A stretch of 64,000 nucleotides of DNA from Thiomicrorhabdus aquaedulcis. GTDB taxonomy: Bacteria; Pseudomonadota; Gammaproteobacteria; Thiomicrospirales; Thiomicrospiraceae. Where the stretch lies: positions 1,178,001 to 1,242,000 of the forward strand of contig NZ_AP018722.1 in the NCBI RefSeq assembly GCF_004001325.1, read 5' to 3'. Shown here one piece after another: positions 56,877 through 64,000 of this stretch; within the stretch, counting starts at the first letter, position 1, and each line of letters begins with the position of its first letter. The position numbers and the translations under genes were made by a program. The notes under the pieces were generated by a model, which saw nothing but the letters and a program-made list of their open reading frames with translations, was not told where the DNA came from and did no database searches.

Positions 56877-57073
56877 AGGATTTTCCTTAGTATTGAGAAG
56901 AGGTACGCCTTTTAATCATAAAGGATTGCATGGGTTTATAAAACATTTATGAGCAATTGATGCTGTCTCTTTTATAAGAAGCCTAAACTATGCGACCTGC
57001 TAATAATAAATGTGAATTTTTTCCATTTAGTGTAATATGCTCATGAATTCTCGTTAAAACAGGAACATTAAGC

Positions 57074-57514
57074 ATGAAACGAATTTTATGGGTTACCGCG
57101 TTTGCGGTGTTGTTTAGCACTCCTAGTCAAGCAGCCGATGTGGGCGTGTCTATAAGCGTTGGCCAGCCAGGGTTTTATGGACAACTTGAATTAGGTGATT
57201 TTCCACGTCCGCAACTGGTTTATTCAGAACCGCGCTACATTGAGCGTATTGTGCATCACCGCGCGCCGGTTTATTTGCGAGTACCGCCCCGACACATGAG
57301 CCACTGGAACAAATATTGTCATCGTTACCAGGCCTGTGGAGAACGCGTGTATTTTGTTAAAGACGACTGGTACGAGCGTGAATACATGCCGCGCTATAAA
57401 GAAAAGCATCGCATAAAATACGATTCGCATCCTGGGCGTGGCCATCACCACGACGATCGTCGTGATGAGCGTCGTTACGACAGTCGTGATGAACGCCGCG
57501 ATTACCGCGATTAA
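57074..57514 (+). CDS. Exported protein with charged C-terminal tail, function unknown
   Basis: A 146-residue protein with a clear signal peptide (MKRILWVTAFAVLFSTPSQA, cleavage near residue 20). A conserved-looking core PVYLRVPPRHMSHWNKYCHRYQACGERVYFV resembles exported proteins seen in betaproteobacteria (from memory; residues about 76-108). Its two Cys could bond or bind metal. The last 30 residues are almost entirely His, Asp, Arg and Tyr (HHHDDRRDERRYDSRDERR), which suggests metal or polyanion binding. No function is assigned. Confidence 0.7.
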   Translation: MKRILWVTAFAVLFSTPSQAADVGVSISVGQPGFYGQLELGDFPRPQLVYSEPRYIERIVHHRAPVYLRVPPRHMSHWNKYCHRYQACGERVYFVKDDWYEREYMPRYKEKHRIKYDSHPGRGHHHDDRRDERRYDSRDERRDYRD

Positions 57515-57584
57515 ACGACACAAGATTTGCATTTGGCTTAATAGCGCAATAACACACGTTTAAATCGGCTTTAAATCCGCTTCA

Positions 57585-57596
57585 ACCAGGCCTGGT
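57585..57596. repeat. Iterated palindrome copy 13
   Basis: Exact ACCAGGCCTGGT, extended to 14 bp by A/T, occupying the -35 region of the predicted glnS promoter. Confidence 0.9.
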
Positions 57597-57608
57597 TAGA
57601 TTAATTAG

Positions 57609-57617
57609 TGCTATAAT
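57609..57617 (+). promoter_or_regulatory. Extended -10 promoter of glnS flanked by two iterated palindromes
   Basis: TGCTATAAT is a perfect extended -10. The predicted start is near 57624. No -35 consensus is present at the usual spacing, where palindrome copy 13 lies; copy 14 is centred about 18 bp downstream of the start. Confidence 0.6.
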
Positions 57618-57635
57618 TTGCGCTCTTTATTTTTG

Positions 57636-57647
57636 ACCAGGCCTGGT
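57636..57647. repeat. Iterated palindrome copy 14
   Basis: Exact ACCAGGCCTGGT, extended by G/C to 14 bp, only 51 bp from copy 13 and inside the probable glnS leader. Confidence 0.9.
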
Positions 57648-57702
57648 CGTTTGTATCAGGCGGTATGGTTGTCTTTTTAAGCAGGTGAGTGGGTTTTAAA
57701 GC

Positions 57703-59373
57703 ATGAGCAAAGTTGACACAGTGGAACGTCCCGTAAATTTTATTCGCAATATCATTGATGACGATTTAGCATCTCATAAACACACGCAAATTCAAACGCG
57801 CTTTCCACCCGAACCTAATGGTTATTTGCACATTGGGCACGCCAAATCCATCTGCTTAAATTTTGGTTTAGCGCAAGATTATAACGGTTTGTGCAACCTG
57901 CGTTTTGACGACACCAATCCTGCCAAAGAAGACCTAGAATACGTCGATTCCATCAAAGCCGATGTGGCGTGGTTGGGCTTTGAATGGAGCGGTAATCCGC
58001 GTTATTCGTCCGACTATTTTGAGCAGTTTTACCGCTACGCCGTTGAGTTAATTGAAAAAGGTTTGGCGTATGTCTGTTTTTTAAACGCCGAAGAAACCCG
58101 TCAATACCGTGGCACGCTCAAAGAGCCTGGGCAAAATAGCCCGTATCGCGATACTGCGGTGGCCGAAAACTTAGCCCTATTTGCTAAAATGCGCGCCGGT
58201 GGTTTTAAAGAGGGTGAATGCGTGTTGCGCGCCAAAATAGACATGGCGTCGAGTTTTATGTGCATGCGCGACCCTACGTTGTACCGTGTGCGTTTTGAAC
58301 ACCATCACCAAACCGGTGACGCATGGTGCATTTACCCTATGTACGATTTTGCCCACTGTATTTCTGACGCGATTGAAGACATTACCCATTCGTTGTGTAC
58401 GCTTGAGTTTCAAGACAACCGTCGTTTGTACGACTGGGTGTTAGACAATCTTAACGACTTTAACAAACCCGATCGTCCGCATCAGTATGAGTTTTCGCGT
58501 TTAAATTTAGAATACACGGTCATGTCCAAACGCAAACTGCATCAATTGGTGGCCGATAAATTGGTATCGGGCTGGGACGATCCACGCATGCCAACCATTT
58601 CTGGGCTGCGTCGTCGCGGTTATACCCCGGCCTCGTTGCGTGATTTTGCCGAACGCATTGGTATCTCAAAAGTAGACAGCGTAACCGAAATGAACATTTT
58701 AGAAGCTGCCATTCGCGACGATTTAAACGTAAACGCCCCTCGCAGCATGGCGGTGTTAAACCCGCTAAAAGTGGTGATTGAAAACTACCCCAATTCGCAA
58801 CCCGAATCGATTCAAGCGCCGGTGCACCCGCAAAATGAAGCGATGGGCAAGCGTGAAATTTTCTTTGGTCGTGAGTTGTACATTGACCGCGCCGATTTTG
58901 AAATGGTCGCCCCCGACGCTAAGTTTCAGCGTTTGGCGTTAGACAAAGAGATTCGCTTGCGCAACAGCTACATTATTAAAGCTCTGCGCGTTGAACACGA
59001 TGCACAAGGACAAATCAGCACGGTTTATTGCAGTTACGACCACGATACCCTGGGCAAAAACCCAGCCGACGGTCGCAAAGTAAAAGGGGTGATTCATTTT
59101 GTTGAAGCCAGCCATGCGCTGCCGGCCGAGTTTAGACTGTATGATCGGCTCTTTAGTGTGGCCAATCCGGGTAAAAGCGATGATTTTGAAAGCGTTATGA
59201 ACCCAGATTCTTTGGTGATACAACACGGTTTTATCGAACCAGGCCTGGTGAATTCTCTGCCTGAACAGGCGTATCAGTTTGAGCGCGAAGGCTATTTTTG
59301 CCGCGACAATCAAGCCGGTTCGGCGCAAATTTACAATCGTACGGTCGCGCTACGCGACACTTGGGGAGCTTAA
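57703..59373 (+). CDS. glnS: Glutaminyl-tRNA synthetase
   Basis: A class I synthetase of 556 residues that charges tRNA-Gln directly, so this organism need not use the transamidation route for Gln. HIGH is at residues 43-46 ([10 protein letters not shown]), the KMSKS-like VMSKRKL is near residue 272, and two beta-barrel anticodon domains follow ([19 protein letters not shown]). It is followed directly by a DUF3010 gene. The palindrome at 59238 encodes EPGLVN. Confidence 0.96.
   Translation: MSKVDTVERPVNFIRNIIDDDLASHKHTQIQTRFPPEPNGYLHIGHAKSICLNFGLAQDYNGLCNLRFDDTNPAKEDLEYVDSIKADVAWLGFEWSGNPRYSSDYFEQFYRYAVELIEKGLAYVCFLNAEETRQYRGTLKEPGQNSPYRDTAVAENLALFAKMRAGGFKEGECVLRAKIDMASSFMCMRDPTLYRVRFEHHHQTGDAWCIYPMYDFAHCISDAIEDITHSLCTLEFQDNRRLYDWVLDNLNDFNKPDRPHQYEFSRLNLEYTVMSKRKLHQLVADKLVSGWDDPRMPTISGLRRRGYTPASLRDFAERIGISKVDSVTEMNILEAAIRDDLNVNAPRSMAVLNPLKVVIENYPNSQPESIQAPVHPQNEAMGKREIFFGRELYIDRADFEMVAPDAKFQRLALDKEIRLRNSYIIKALRVEHDAQGQISTVYCSYDHDTLGKNPADGRKVKGVIHFVEASHALPAEFRLYDRLFSVANPGKSDDFESVMNPDSLVIQHGFIEPGLVNSLPEQAYQFEREGYFCRDNQAGSAQIYNRTVALRDTWGA
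59238..59249. repeat. Iterated palindrome copy 15 (inside glnS)
   Basis: Exact ACCAGGCCTGGT, read as PGLV. Confidence 0.9.
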
Positions 59374-59823
59374 ATGGGAAGCGTAAACATGCGAGTCTGC
59401 GGCGTAGAAATCAGCGGCAACGATGCCATTATTAGTTTGTTGTCACAAAACGACGGAATTTTTAACATTCCCGAGTGCCGAGTGAGCCGAATTACCTGTC
59501 AAAATCCGGATCGGGTGGAAGATTTACGGTACTTGCAAAAGACGTTTTTGCAACTGGTGCAAGACTATAAAGTTGATTTGGTGGTGATTCGTGAGCGCCT
59601 AAAAAAGGGCAAGTTTGCCGGCGGTGCGAACGGCTTTAAAATTGAAGCGGCGTTGCAGTTAACCCCCGGTTTAAGCTCAATGCTTATGACCAGCACCGAT
59701 TTAAAAGCGCATTTAAAGCACTACCCCATGCCTATTTCATTTGTTGAAACCGGCCTTAAAAAATTTCAAGAACCTTCGTTTACCACCGCCTTTGCCTATT
59801 TTGCCAGTAAACACAAATGGTAA
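59374..59823 (+). CDS. DUF3010 family protein
   Basis: A 149-residue protein matching the DUF3010 pattern: RVCGVEISGNDAIISLL at the start, CRVSRITCQNPDRVEDLRYLQ in the middle and KKFQEPSFTTAFAYFASKH at the end. The RVCGVEISG start and the conserved acidic residues recall the RNase H-like/RuvC fold, but no activity is known. ATG 59374 with GGAG upstream abuts the glnS stop codon; ATG at 59389 is a possible alternative. Confidence 0.75.
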   Translation: MGSVNMRVCGVEISGNDAIISLLSQNDGIFNIPECRVSRITCQNPDRVEDLRYLQKTFLQLVQDYKVDLVVIRERLKKGKFAGGANGFKIEAALQLTPGLSSMLMTSTDLKAHLKHYPMPISFVETGLKKFQEPSFTTAFAYFASKHKW

Positions 59824-59864
59824 ATGCGCACGCGTAAACGGCACAAATTAACTAAACTAATTTG

Positions 59865-59876
59865 ACCAGGCCTGGT
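59865..59876. repeat. Iterated palindrome copy 16, extended to 18 bp
   Basis: Exact core extended by TTG/CAA to an 18-bp perfect palindrome (59862-59879), 41 bp after the DUF3010 stop and 64 bp before dbpA. Confidence 0.9.
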
Positions 59877-59940
59877 CAAGTTTAAATGGCTTTATTGTTC
59901 ACTTTGTTACACTAATTATTTTATTAAATGAGTACCCCGC

Positions 59941-61320
59941 ATGTCCCGCACCTTTGAACACCTGGATTTACCGCTTAGCGCGCTAGAGAACTTAACCCAA
60001 TTGGGTTATGAGTTTATGACGCAAATTCAAGAAGAGGCGTTGCCACTGGCGTTGGGTGGGCACGATTTGATTGCACAAGCCAAAACCGGCAGTGGAAAAA
60101 CCGCCGCGTTTGGGATTCCCATGCTGAATAAAGTCGATGTCAAACGCATGGACATTCAGGGTTTGGTCATTTGCCCCACGCGTGAACTCAGCAATCAGGT
60201 GGCCGAAGAGTTGCGTCGTTTGGCGCGTTTTCAACCCAATTTAAAAGTGGTGGTGTTAAGCGGCGGCATTGCGTTGCGTCCGCAAATTGCCTCGTTAGAA
60301 TACGGTGCACACATTGTGGTGGGTACGCCAGGGCGTTTGCAAGACCACATTGACAAGGGGCATTTAAACCTAAGTCACATTACCACGTTGGTGTTGGACG
60401 AAGCCGATCGCATGCTTGAAATGGGCTTTAAAGAAGCGATGATTTCGATTATTGGCGATTTGCCTAAAGAGCGCCAAACGCTGCTGTTTTCGGCGACTTT
60501 TCCGGCTGACATTGAATACATTAGCCGTCGTTTTCAAAAAAATCCCATGCAAATCTCGGTTGAATCGCATCACAGTATGGACACGATTGACCAGCAATTT
60601 TACATTTGTCACCATAAAGACAAACTACCAGGCCTGGTTAAGTTGCTTAATCACAACGCGTTTGAACACGGTATGATTTTTTGCAACACCAAAGCTTTGG
60701 TGACCGAGGTGGTAGATTTTTTAAACGAAAAAGGCATTCATGCCGTAGGTTTGCATGGCGACATGGAGCAGCGCGAGCGCGAACAAATTTTAATTCGCTT
60801 TAAACACCACAGCGTAAGCTATTTGGTGGCCACTGACGTGGCGGCGCGTGGCTTAGACATTGAAGCCTTACCCATGGTTATAAACTACGAATTGCCGCGC
60901 AACCAAGACACCTATGTGCACCGCATTGGACGCACCGGACGCGCTGGATTAGACGGCGTGGCGATTACGTTGTTTACCGAAAAAGAGCGTTATAAACTTG
61001 CTCAATTGGGTGAGTTTCAGGGGCATCCTTTGTCGTATGAGTCAATTGACATTGTGCCTAGCGCCCGCGCGCAGCGCATTGAGCCCAAATACATTACCTT
61101 GTATATCTCGGGTGGACGTAAAGACAAAGTACGTCGTGGCGATGTCTTAGGCGCGTTAACGGGAGAGGCTGGGATTGACGCCCAGCACATTGGTAAAATT
61201 GACGTGGTGGAGCATTCAACCTATTTTGCAATTGAAACCCCCTTTGCCGCGCAAGCAGTAAGCCGGTTAAATCAAGGTAAGATAAAAGGTAAAAAGTTTA
61301 AAGTAGGGCGGGTTGAGTAA
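59941..61320 (+). CDS. dbpA: ATP-dependent RNA helicase DbpA
   Basis: A 459-residue DEAD-box helicase that acts on 23S rRNA hairpin 92 during large-subunit assembly. Walker A AKTGSGKTAA, PTRELSNQV, VLDEADRM, SATFPA, and HRIGRTGRAG are all present. The C-terminal KYITLYISGGRKDKVRRGD begins the DbpA-specific RNA-binding domain, which separates it from RhlE or SrmB. The palindrome at 60627 encodes LPGLVK. It is monocistronic and ends at a shared terminator. Confidence 0.94.
   Translation: MSRTFEHLDLPLSALENLTQLGYEFMTQIQEEALPLALGGHDLIAQAKTGSGKTAAFGIPMLNKVDVKRMDIQGLVICPTRELSNQVAEELRRLARFQPNLKVVVLSGGIALRPQIASLEYGAHIVVGTPGRLQDHIDKGHLNLSHITTLVLDEADRMLEMGFKEAMISIIGDLPKERQTLLFSATFPADIEYISRRFQKNPMQISVESHHSMDTIDQQFYICHHKDKLPGLVKLLNHNAFEHGMIFCNTKALVTEVVDFLNEKGIHAVGLHGDMEQREREQILIRFKHHSVSYLVATDVAARGLDIEALPMVINYELPRNQDTYVHRIGRTGRAGLDGVAITLFTEKERYKLAQLGEFQGHPLSYESIDIVPSARAQRIEPKYITLYISGGRKDKVRRGDVLGALTGEAGIDAQHIGKIDVVEHSTYFAIETPFAAQAVSRLNQGKIKGKKFKVGRVE
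60627..60638. repeat. Iterated palindrome copy 17 (inside dbpA)
   Basis: Exact ACCAGGCCTGGT, read as PGLV. Confidence 0.9.
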
Positions 61321-61373
61321 ACATGTTTAGTAGGTCTTTTAGCAGGTCGTTTTGAATGTTAAGCAGAACTTAA

Positions 61374-61401
61374 AAAAATGACACCCTTGGGTGTCATTTT
61401 T
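61374..61401. terminator. Bidirectional terminator between dbpA and bcp
   Basis: AAAAATGACACCC pairs with GGGTGTCATTTTT with a 2-nt formal loop, so A and T tracts lie on both sides of converging genes. Confidence 0.92.
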
Positions 61402-61428
61402 GTTTTAAGTCGTAAAAGTGTCAGTGTT

Positions 61429-61902
61429 TTAAACGCCCAGCGCCTTAACGCGCGCTAACATGTCGGCTGCATGACCTTCTGGGCTTACACCGTACAATGC
61501 GGCCTCTAAGACACCGTTTTTATTAATTAAAAACGTCGAGCGTACAATGCCCATTTTTTTCTCACCATTTTTCTCTTTTTCTTGCCAGACATCGTATGCC
61601 GCACAGACCGATCCGTCGGTGTCGGCCAATAAATGCAGTTGCAAATTAAACTTGTTAATAAACGCTTGATGGCTCGCGCAATTGTCTTTACTGACGCCAA
61701 TCACCACGGCATTGGCTTCGTTAAACGCTGGGCTTAAGGTGCTAAAATCGTTGGCTTCAATGGTGCAACCCGGGGTGTCATCCTTGGGGTAAAAATACAA
61801 CACCACGTGTTGCTTGCCTATAAAGTCGCTTAATTGCACGGTGTGTTGGTCTTGGTTTACGCTCTTAAAATGGGGAGCGGTTTGCTGGGCTTGTAACATC
61901 AT
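61429..61902 (-). CDS. bcp: Thioredoxin-dependent peroxiredoxin (BCP/PrxQ type)
   Basis: A 157-residue cytoplasmic peroxidase. The peroxidatic Cys46 is in DDTPGCTIEANDF. The resolving Cys that often follows five residues later is absent (Asn51 instead). Two other Cys (NCASHQ and SVCAAYD) might resolve it, or it could be a 1-Cys enzyme. FYPKDDTPGC and VRSTFLINKNG are the family signatures. AAGGA precedes the start; ATG codons 1 and 2 are both possible. Confidence 0.93.
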   Translation of the reverse strand: MMLQAQQTAPHFKSVNQDQHTVQLSDFIGKQHVVLYFYPKDDTPGCTIEANDFSTLSPAFNEANAVVIGVSKDNCASHQAFINKFNLQLHLLADTDGSVCAAYDVWQEKEKNGEKKMGIVRSTFLINKNGVLEAALYGVSPEGHAADMLARVKALGV

Positions 61903-62057
61903 GGAGATTCCTTAAAGGTAAATTGAGTTAAATTGGCACGCTAATTAGGTTAATTTCCGATAAAATGATACGCTATTTTTAAACCATTTTGACTCAATTA
62001 TACGTTTGGAAACCCCCTCTTAATGCTTATTTTGCTTGCTTGTTACACTGCGTTGCT

Positions 62058-64000
62058 ATGCTGACCCCCTTTTTACAGGCTCGATCTTTAATAGGGCTTA
62101 CGCTCGTATCTTTATTGATATTGGTCTTAGGAGTGGGGCTTACAGGGATACTCTTTAAAGCACAAGAAGCTGATAAAATTCGTGCGTTGGAAGGCGCATT
62201 TGAACAACACAGCCATAAGGCCGAAGTTGCTATTAGACGTGCGTTAAGCCATCAACGCGACCGTTTAAAAAGTTTAGCAGTGGTCTTTGAGGTATCTAAA
62301 AATATATCACGCGACGATTTTAATCAATACGCTAAGGTTTTAATGGCCTCAAAAAATGCCACTCAAGCGTTGGAGTTTTTAAAAATTGTACCTCATGCCG
62401 ATCGTGATTTTTTTGAGGAATCGGTTCGTGCCGAAGGTTTTAGTGACTTTAATATTACCGCTATGAGTCATGGTGTTTTGGTTAAAGCACCCGTGGCCGA
62501 TGAATACGCAGTGGTTAAATATGTATACCCGTTTAATGAAAATAAAATGGCATTTGGGTTAAACGCGTACGCTAACGCCAGTCAAAAAGCCGCCATGCAA
62601 GAAGCGTTTGAGAATAAAGCCATGGTGGTTACATCTCCGCAAAAACTAGTGCAAGCAGCACAAACTAAAAGCGCAGTTATTTTTTATTTGCCGGTATTTA
62701 CCGATGACACTAAAGTGCATTTAAAAGGCTACGCAGCCTTGTTATTGCGTATGGATGAATTTGTGGATTTTATTCAAGAAAAACATCTTTTAGACGCATC
62801 GCTGTTTTATCAATTAGAAGATCCTATGAGTTCCGATAGTGGGTTTATGCAGCTAGGTCCGCATTACAACGCGCAAACCAATCCCAATGTAAGAACATTT
62901 ACTCGAGACTTTTTGGTGGCTGGACGCACCTGGGCACTTACCACGCAGGTTGATTTATTGCGTTTACCGCAGGCTCAAATGTATGCCAAACAAACCCCCT
63001 TTAAACAAATGTTACCAGGCCTGGTCATTAGTGTATTTATGGCTTTATTGGTGTTTTTTGTGGGGCGTTCGTATAAAGAAAAACAACTTAAACGACAAGA
63101 ACTGTTCAAACAAGAGAGTCGTTATCACGACTTAATTGAACAGAGCTCGGACGCGTTCTTTTTGCTTAATTGCGAGGGTTGCATCTTAAACGTCAATTCA
63201 CAAACTGAGCGCTTGCTGGGGTATAAAAAAAGCGAATTAATCGGCATGAACCTAGCCAAAATTGATGTTAAATATTCTAAGTTGCAAATTTCATCCATGT
63301 GTCAGACCATTCAAGCTGGCGAAAAACTGTTAATTGAAAGCCTACACCGTCGTAAAGACGGTACTACTTTGCCTGTTGAAATCAGCGCCAATAAAATATT
63401 ATATGGTGAAGAAATTGTTACCAGCGCCTTTGCGCGTGATTTAACTGAACGCTTATCTTTTAGAGCTTTAAGCGTGGGTAACCTTAAATTGCAAGCGTCC
63501 ATTACCCAAACTACGCAAGCGTTAGAGGCACAAAAAGCCGCATTTGAAACCATTTTTAACCAGTCGGCTGACGGATTTTTTATTACCGCTGGGCGCACAG
63601 TATTAGACTGCAACGAAGCCGCTGTAAGATTGTTGGGCTATTTTAGTAAAGATGCCGTGTTAAATCGTTCAAATCGCTTGTTTTCACCCCGCTTTCAACC
63701 TGATGGTGCACGCTCTACCCGCAAAGGCTTAGAGATGATTTTGTTGTGCCATAAGAACGGTTCGCACACCTATGAATGGGTTAATTTGCGCGCAAATGGT
63801 GAGCTTTTTTGGAGCGATGTGGTGCTTACTCGGATTGATTGTTTCGGCAAGCCGGCCATTTTAATTGCGTTACGTGATATTTCACAACGCAAGTTGTTGG
63901 AAGCACAAATGCAGGCCGCACGCGAAACCGCCGAAAGGGCGCATCAAAGTAAATCTGACTTTTTGGCCAGTATGTCACACGAAATTAGAACGCCGTTGCA
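62058..64000 (+). CDS. CHASE-PAS-PAS sensor histidine kinase (partial, C-terminus outside window)
   Basis: 647 codons are open to the window edge. A first transmembrane helix (about residues 10-35) and a second (about 323-340) bracket a periplasmic CHASE-type domain (around FLKIVPHADRDFF and VKYVYPFNENKMAFG). Two cytoplasmic PAS domains follow (about 355-470 with RRKDGTTLPVEI, and 495-620). The dimerisation box ASMSHEIRTPL places the phosphoacceptor His at 641. KSDFLASMSHEIRTPL is typical of hybrid kinases, so an ATPase, receiver or Hpt domain probably follows. The ligand is unknown. The palindrome at 63014 falls in the second membrane helix. Confidence 0.88.
   Translation, partial: MLTPFLQARSLIGLTLVSLLILVLGVGLTGILFKAQEADKIRALEGAFEQHSHKAEVAIRRALSHQRDRLKSLAVVFEVSKNISRDDFNQYAKVLMASKNATQALEFLKIVPHADRDFFEESVRAEGFSDFNITAMSHGVLVKAPVADEYAVVKYVYPFNENKMAFGLNAYANASQKAAMQEAFENKAMVVTSPQKLVQAAQTKSAVIFYLPVFTDDTKVHLKGYAALLLRMDEFVDFIQEKHLLDASLFYQLEDPMSSDSGFMQLGPHYNAQTNPNVRTFTRDFLVAGRTWALTTQVDLLRLPQAQMYAKQTPFKQMLPGLVISVFMALLVFFVGRSYKEKQLKRQELFKQESRYHDLIEQSSDAFFLLNCEGCILNVNSQTERLLGYKKSELIGMNLAKIDVKYSKLQISSMCQTIQAGEKLLIESLHRRKDGTTLPVEISANKILYGEEIVTSAFARDLTERLSFRALSVGNLKLQASITQTTQALEAQKAAFETIFNQSADGFFITAGRTVLDCNEAAVRLLGYFSKDAVLNRSNRLFSPRFQPDGARSTRKGLEMILLCHKNGSHTYEWVNLRANGELFWSDVVLTRIDCFGKPAILIALRDISQRKLLEAQMQAARETAERAHQSKSDFLASMSHEIRTPL
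63014..63025. repeat. Iterated palindrome copy 18 (inside the sensor kinase gene)
   Basis: Exact ACCAGGCCTGGT, read as PGLV at the start of the second membrane helix. Confidence 0.9.

Overview
The window reads as a chromosomal segment of a moderately AT-rich gammaproteobacterium, most likely a sulfur-oxidising chemolithotroph of the Thiomicrospira/Hydrogenovibrio/Thiomicrorhabdus type. The placement is an inference from a flavocytochrome c sulfide dehydrogenase pair at the left edge, a PPi-type phosphofructokinase, DUF3579 and DUF502 proteins, and typical gammaproteobacterial clusters (ruvCAB, tolQRAB-pal-cpoB, tig-clpP-clpX-lon-hupB, gloB/methyltransferase/rnhA). No prophage, integrase, CRISPR array, complete insertion sequence or toxin-antitoxin system was seen.

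Layout. 1-2.2 kb: fccAB (partial) and lrgAB. 2.3-12.5 kb: pfp, rnd and mpl, a DAHP synthase, DUF3579, pilD, queD, ispA, a CBS-domain protein and a DUF502 membrane protein. 12.5-24.2 kb: a forward run aspS-nadA-ruvCAB-tolQRAB-pal-cpoB-queC. 24.2-32 kb: two tRNA-Lys genes, a Rossmann-fold protein, ntrB/ntrC, a methyltransferase-like protein, glnB (PII), psd and argG. 32-45 kb: pgpA, a rhodanese, a DAACS symporter, lpxH, two cyclophilins, cysS, a candidate small RNA, two lytic transglycosylases, gloB, a methyltransferase and rnhA. 45-53 kb: tig, clpP, clpX, lon, hupB and a Val-Asp-Val-Asp tRNA cluster. 53-64 kb: a GGDEF/EAL protein, dps, glnS, dbpA, bcp and the start of a CHASE-PAS-PAS histidine kinase.

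Three layers of structure are not explained by the genes. First, the 12-bp palindrome ACCAGGCCTGGT occurs 18 times exactly, in genes and between them, with further near matches. This is thousands of times more than chance and behaves like a highly iterated palindrome. Second, six short intergenic elements (about 93-203 bp) share inverted ends of the type GAGACCTTTGCACGAGTGAG and a conserved right-end segment. They look like a MITE family, and four of them end 27-39 bp upstream of a start codon. Third, a consensus sigma-70 promoter followed by an intrinsic terminator, with no ORF between, lies downstream of cysS. It predicts an 85-90 nt small RNA carrying a TCCTCC anti-Shine-Dalgarno stretch.

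Five genes (lrgB, ntrB, mltD, gloB and the GGDEF/EAL gene) are each broken by a one-base shift in or next to an A/T homopolymer, and one base restores a full family-length protein in every case. This pattern argues for sequencing or assembly indels unless reads show otherwise, so these genes should be read as probably intact in the organism.
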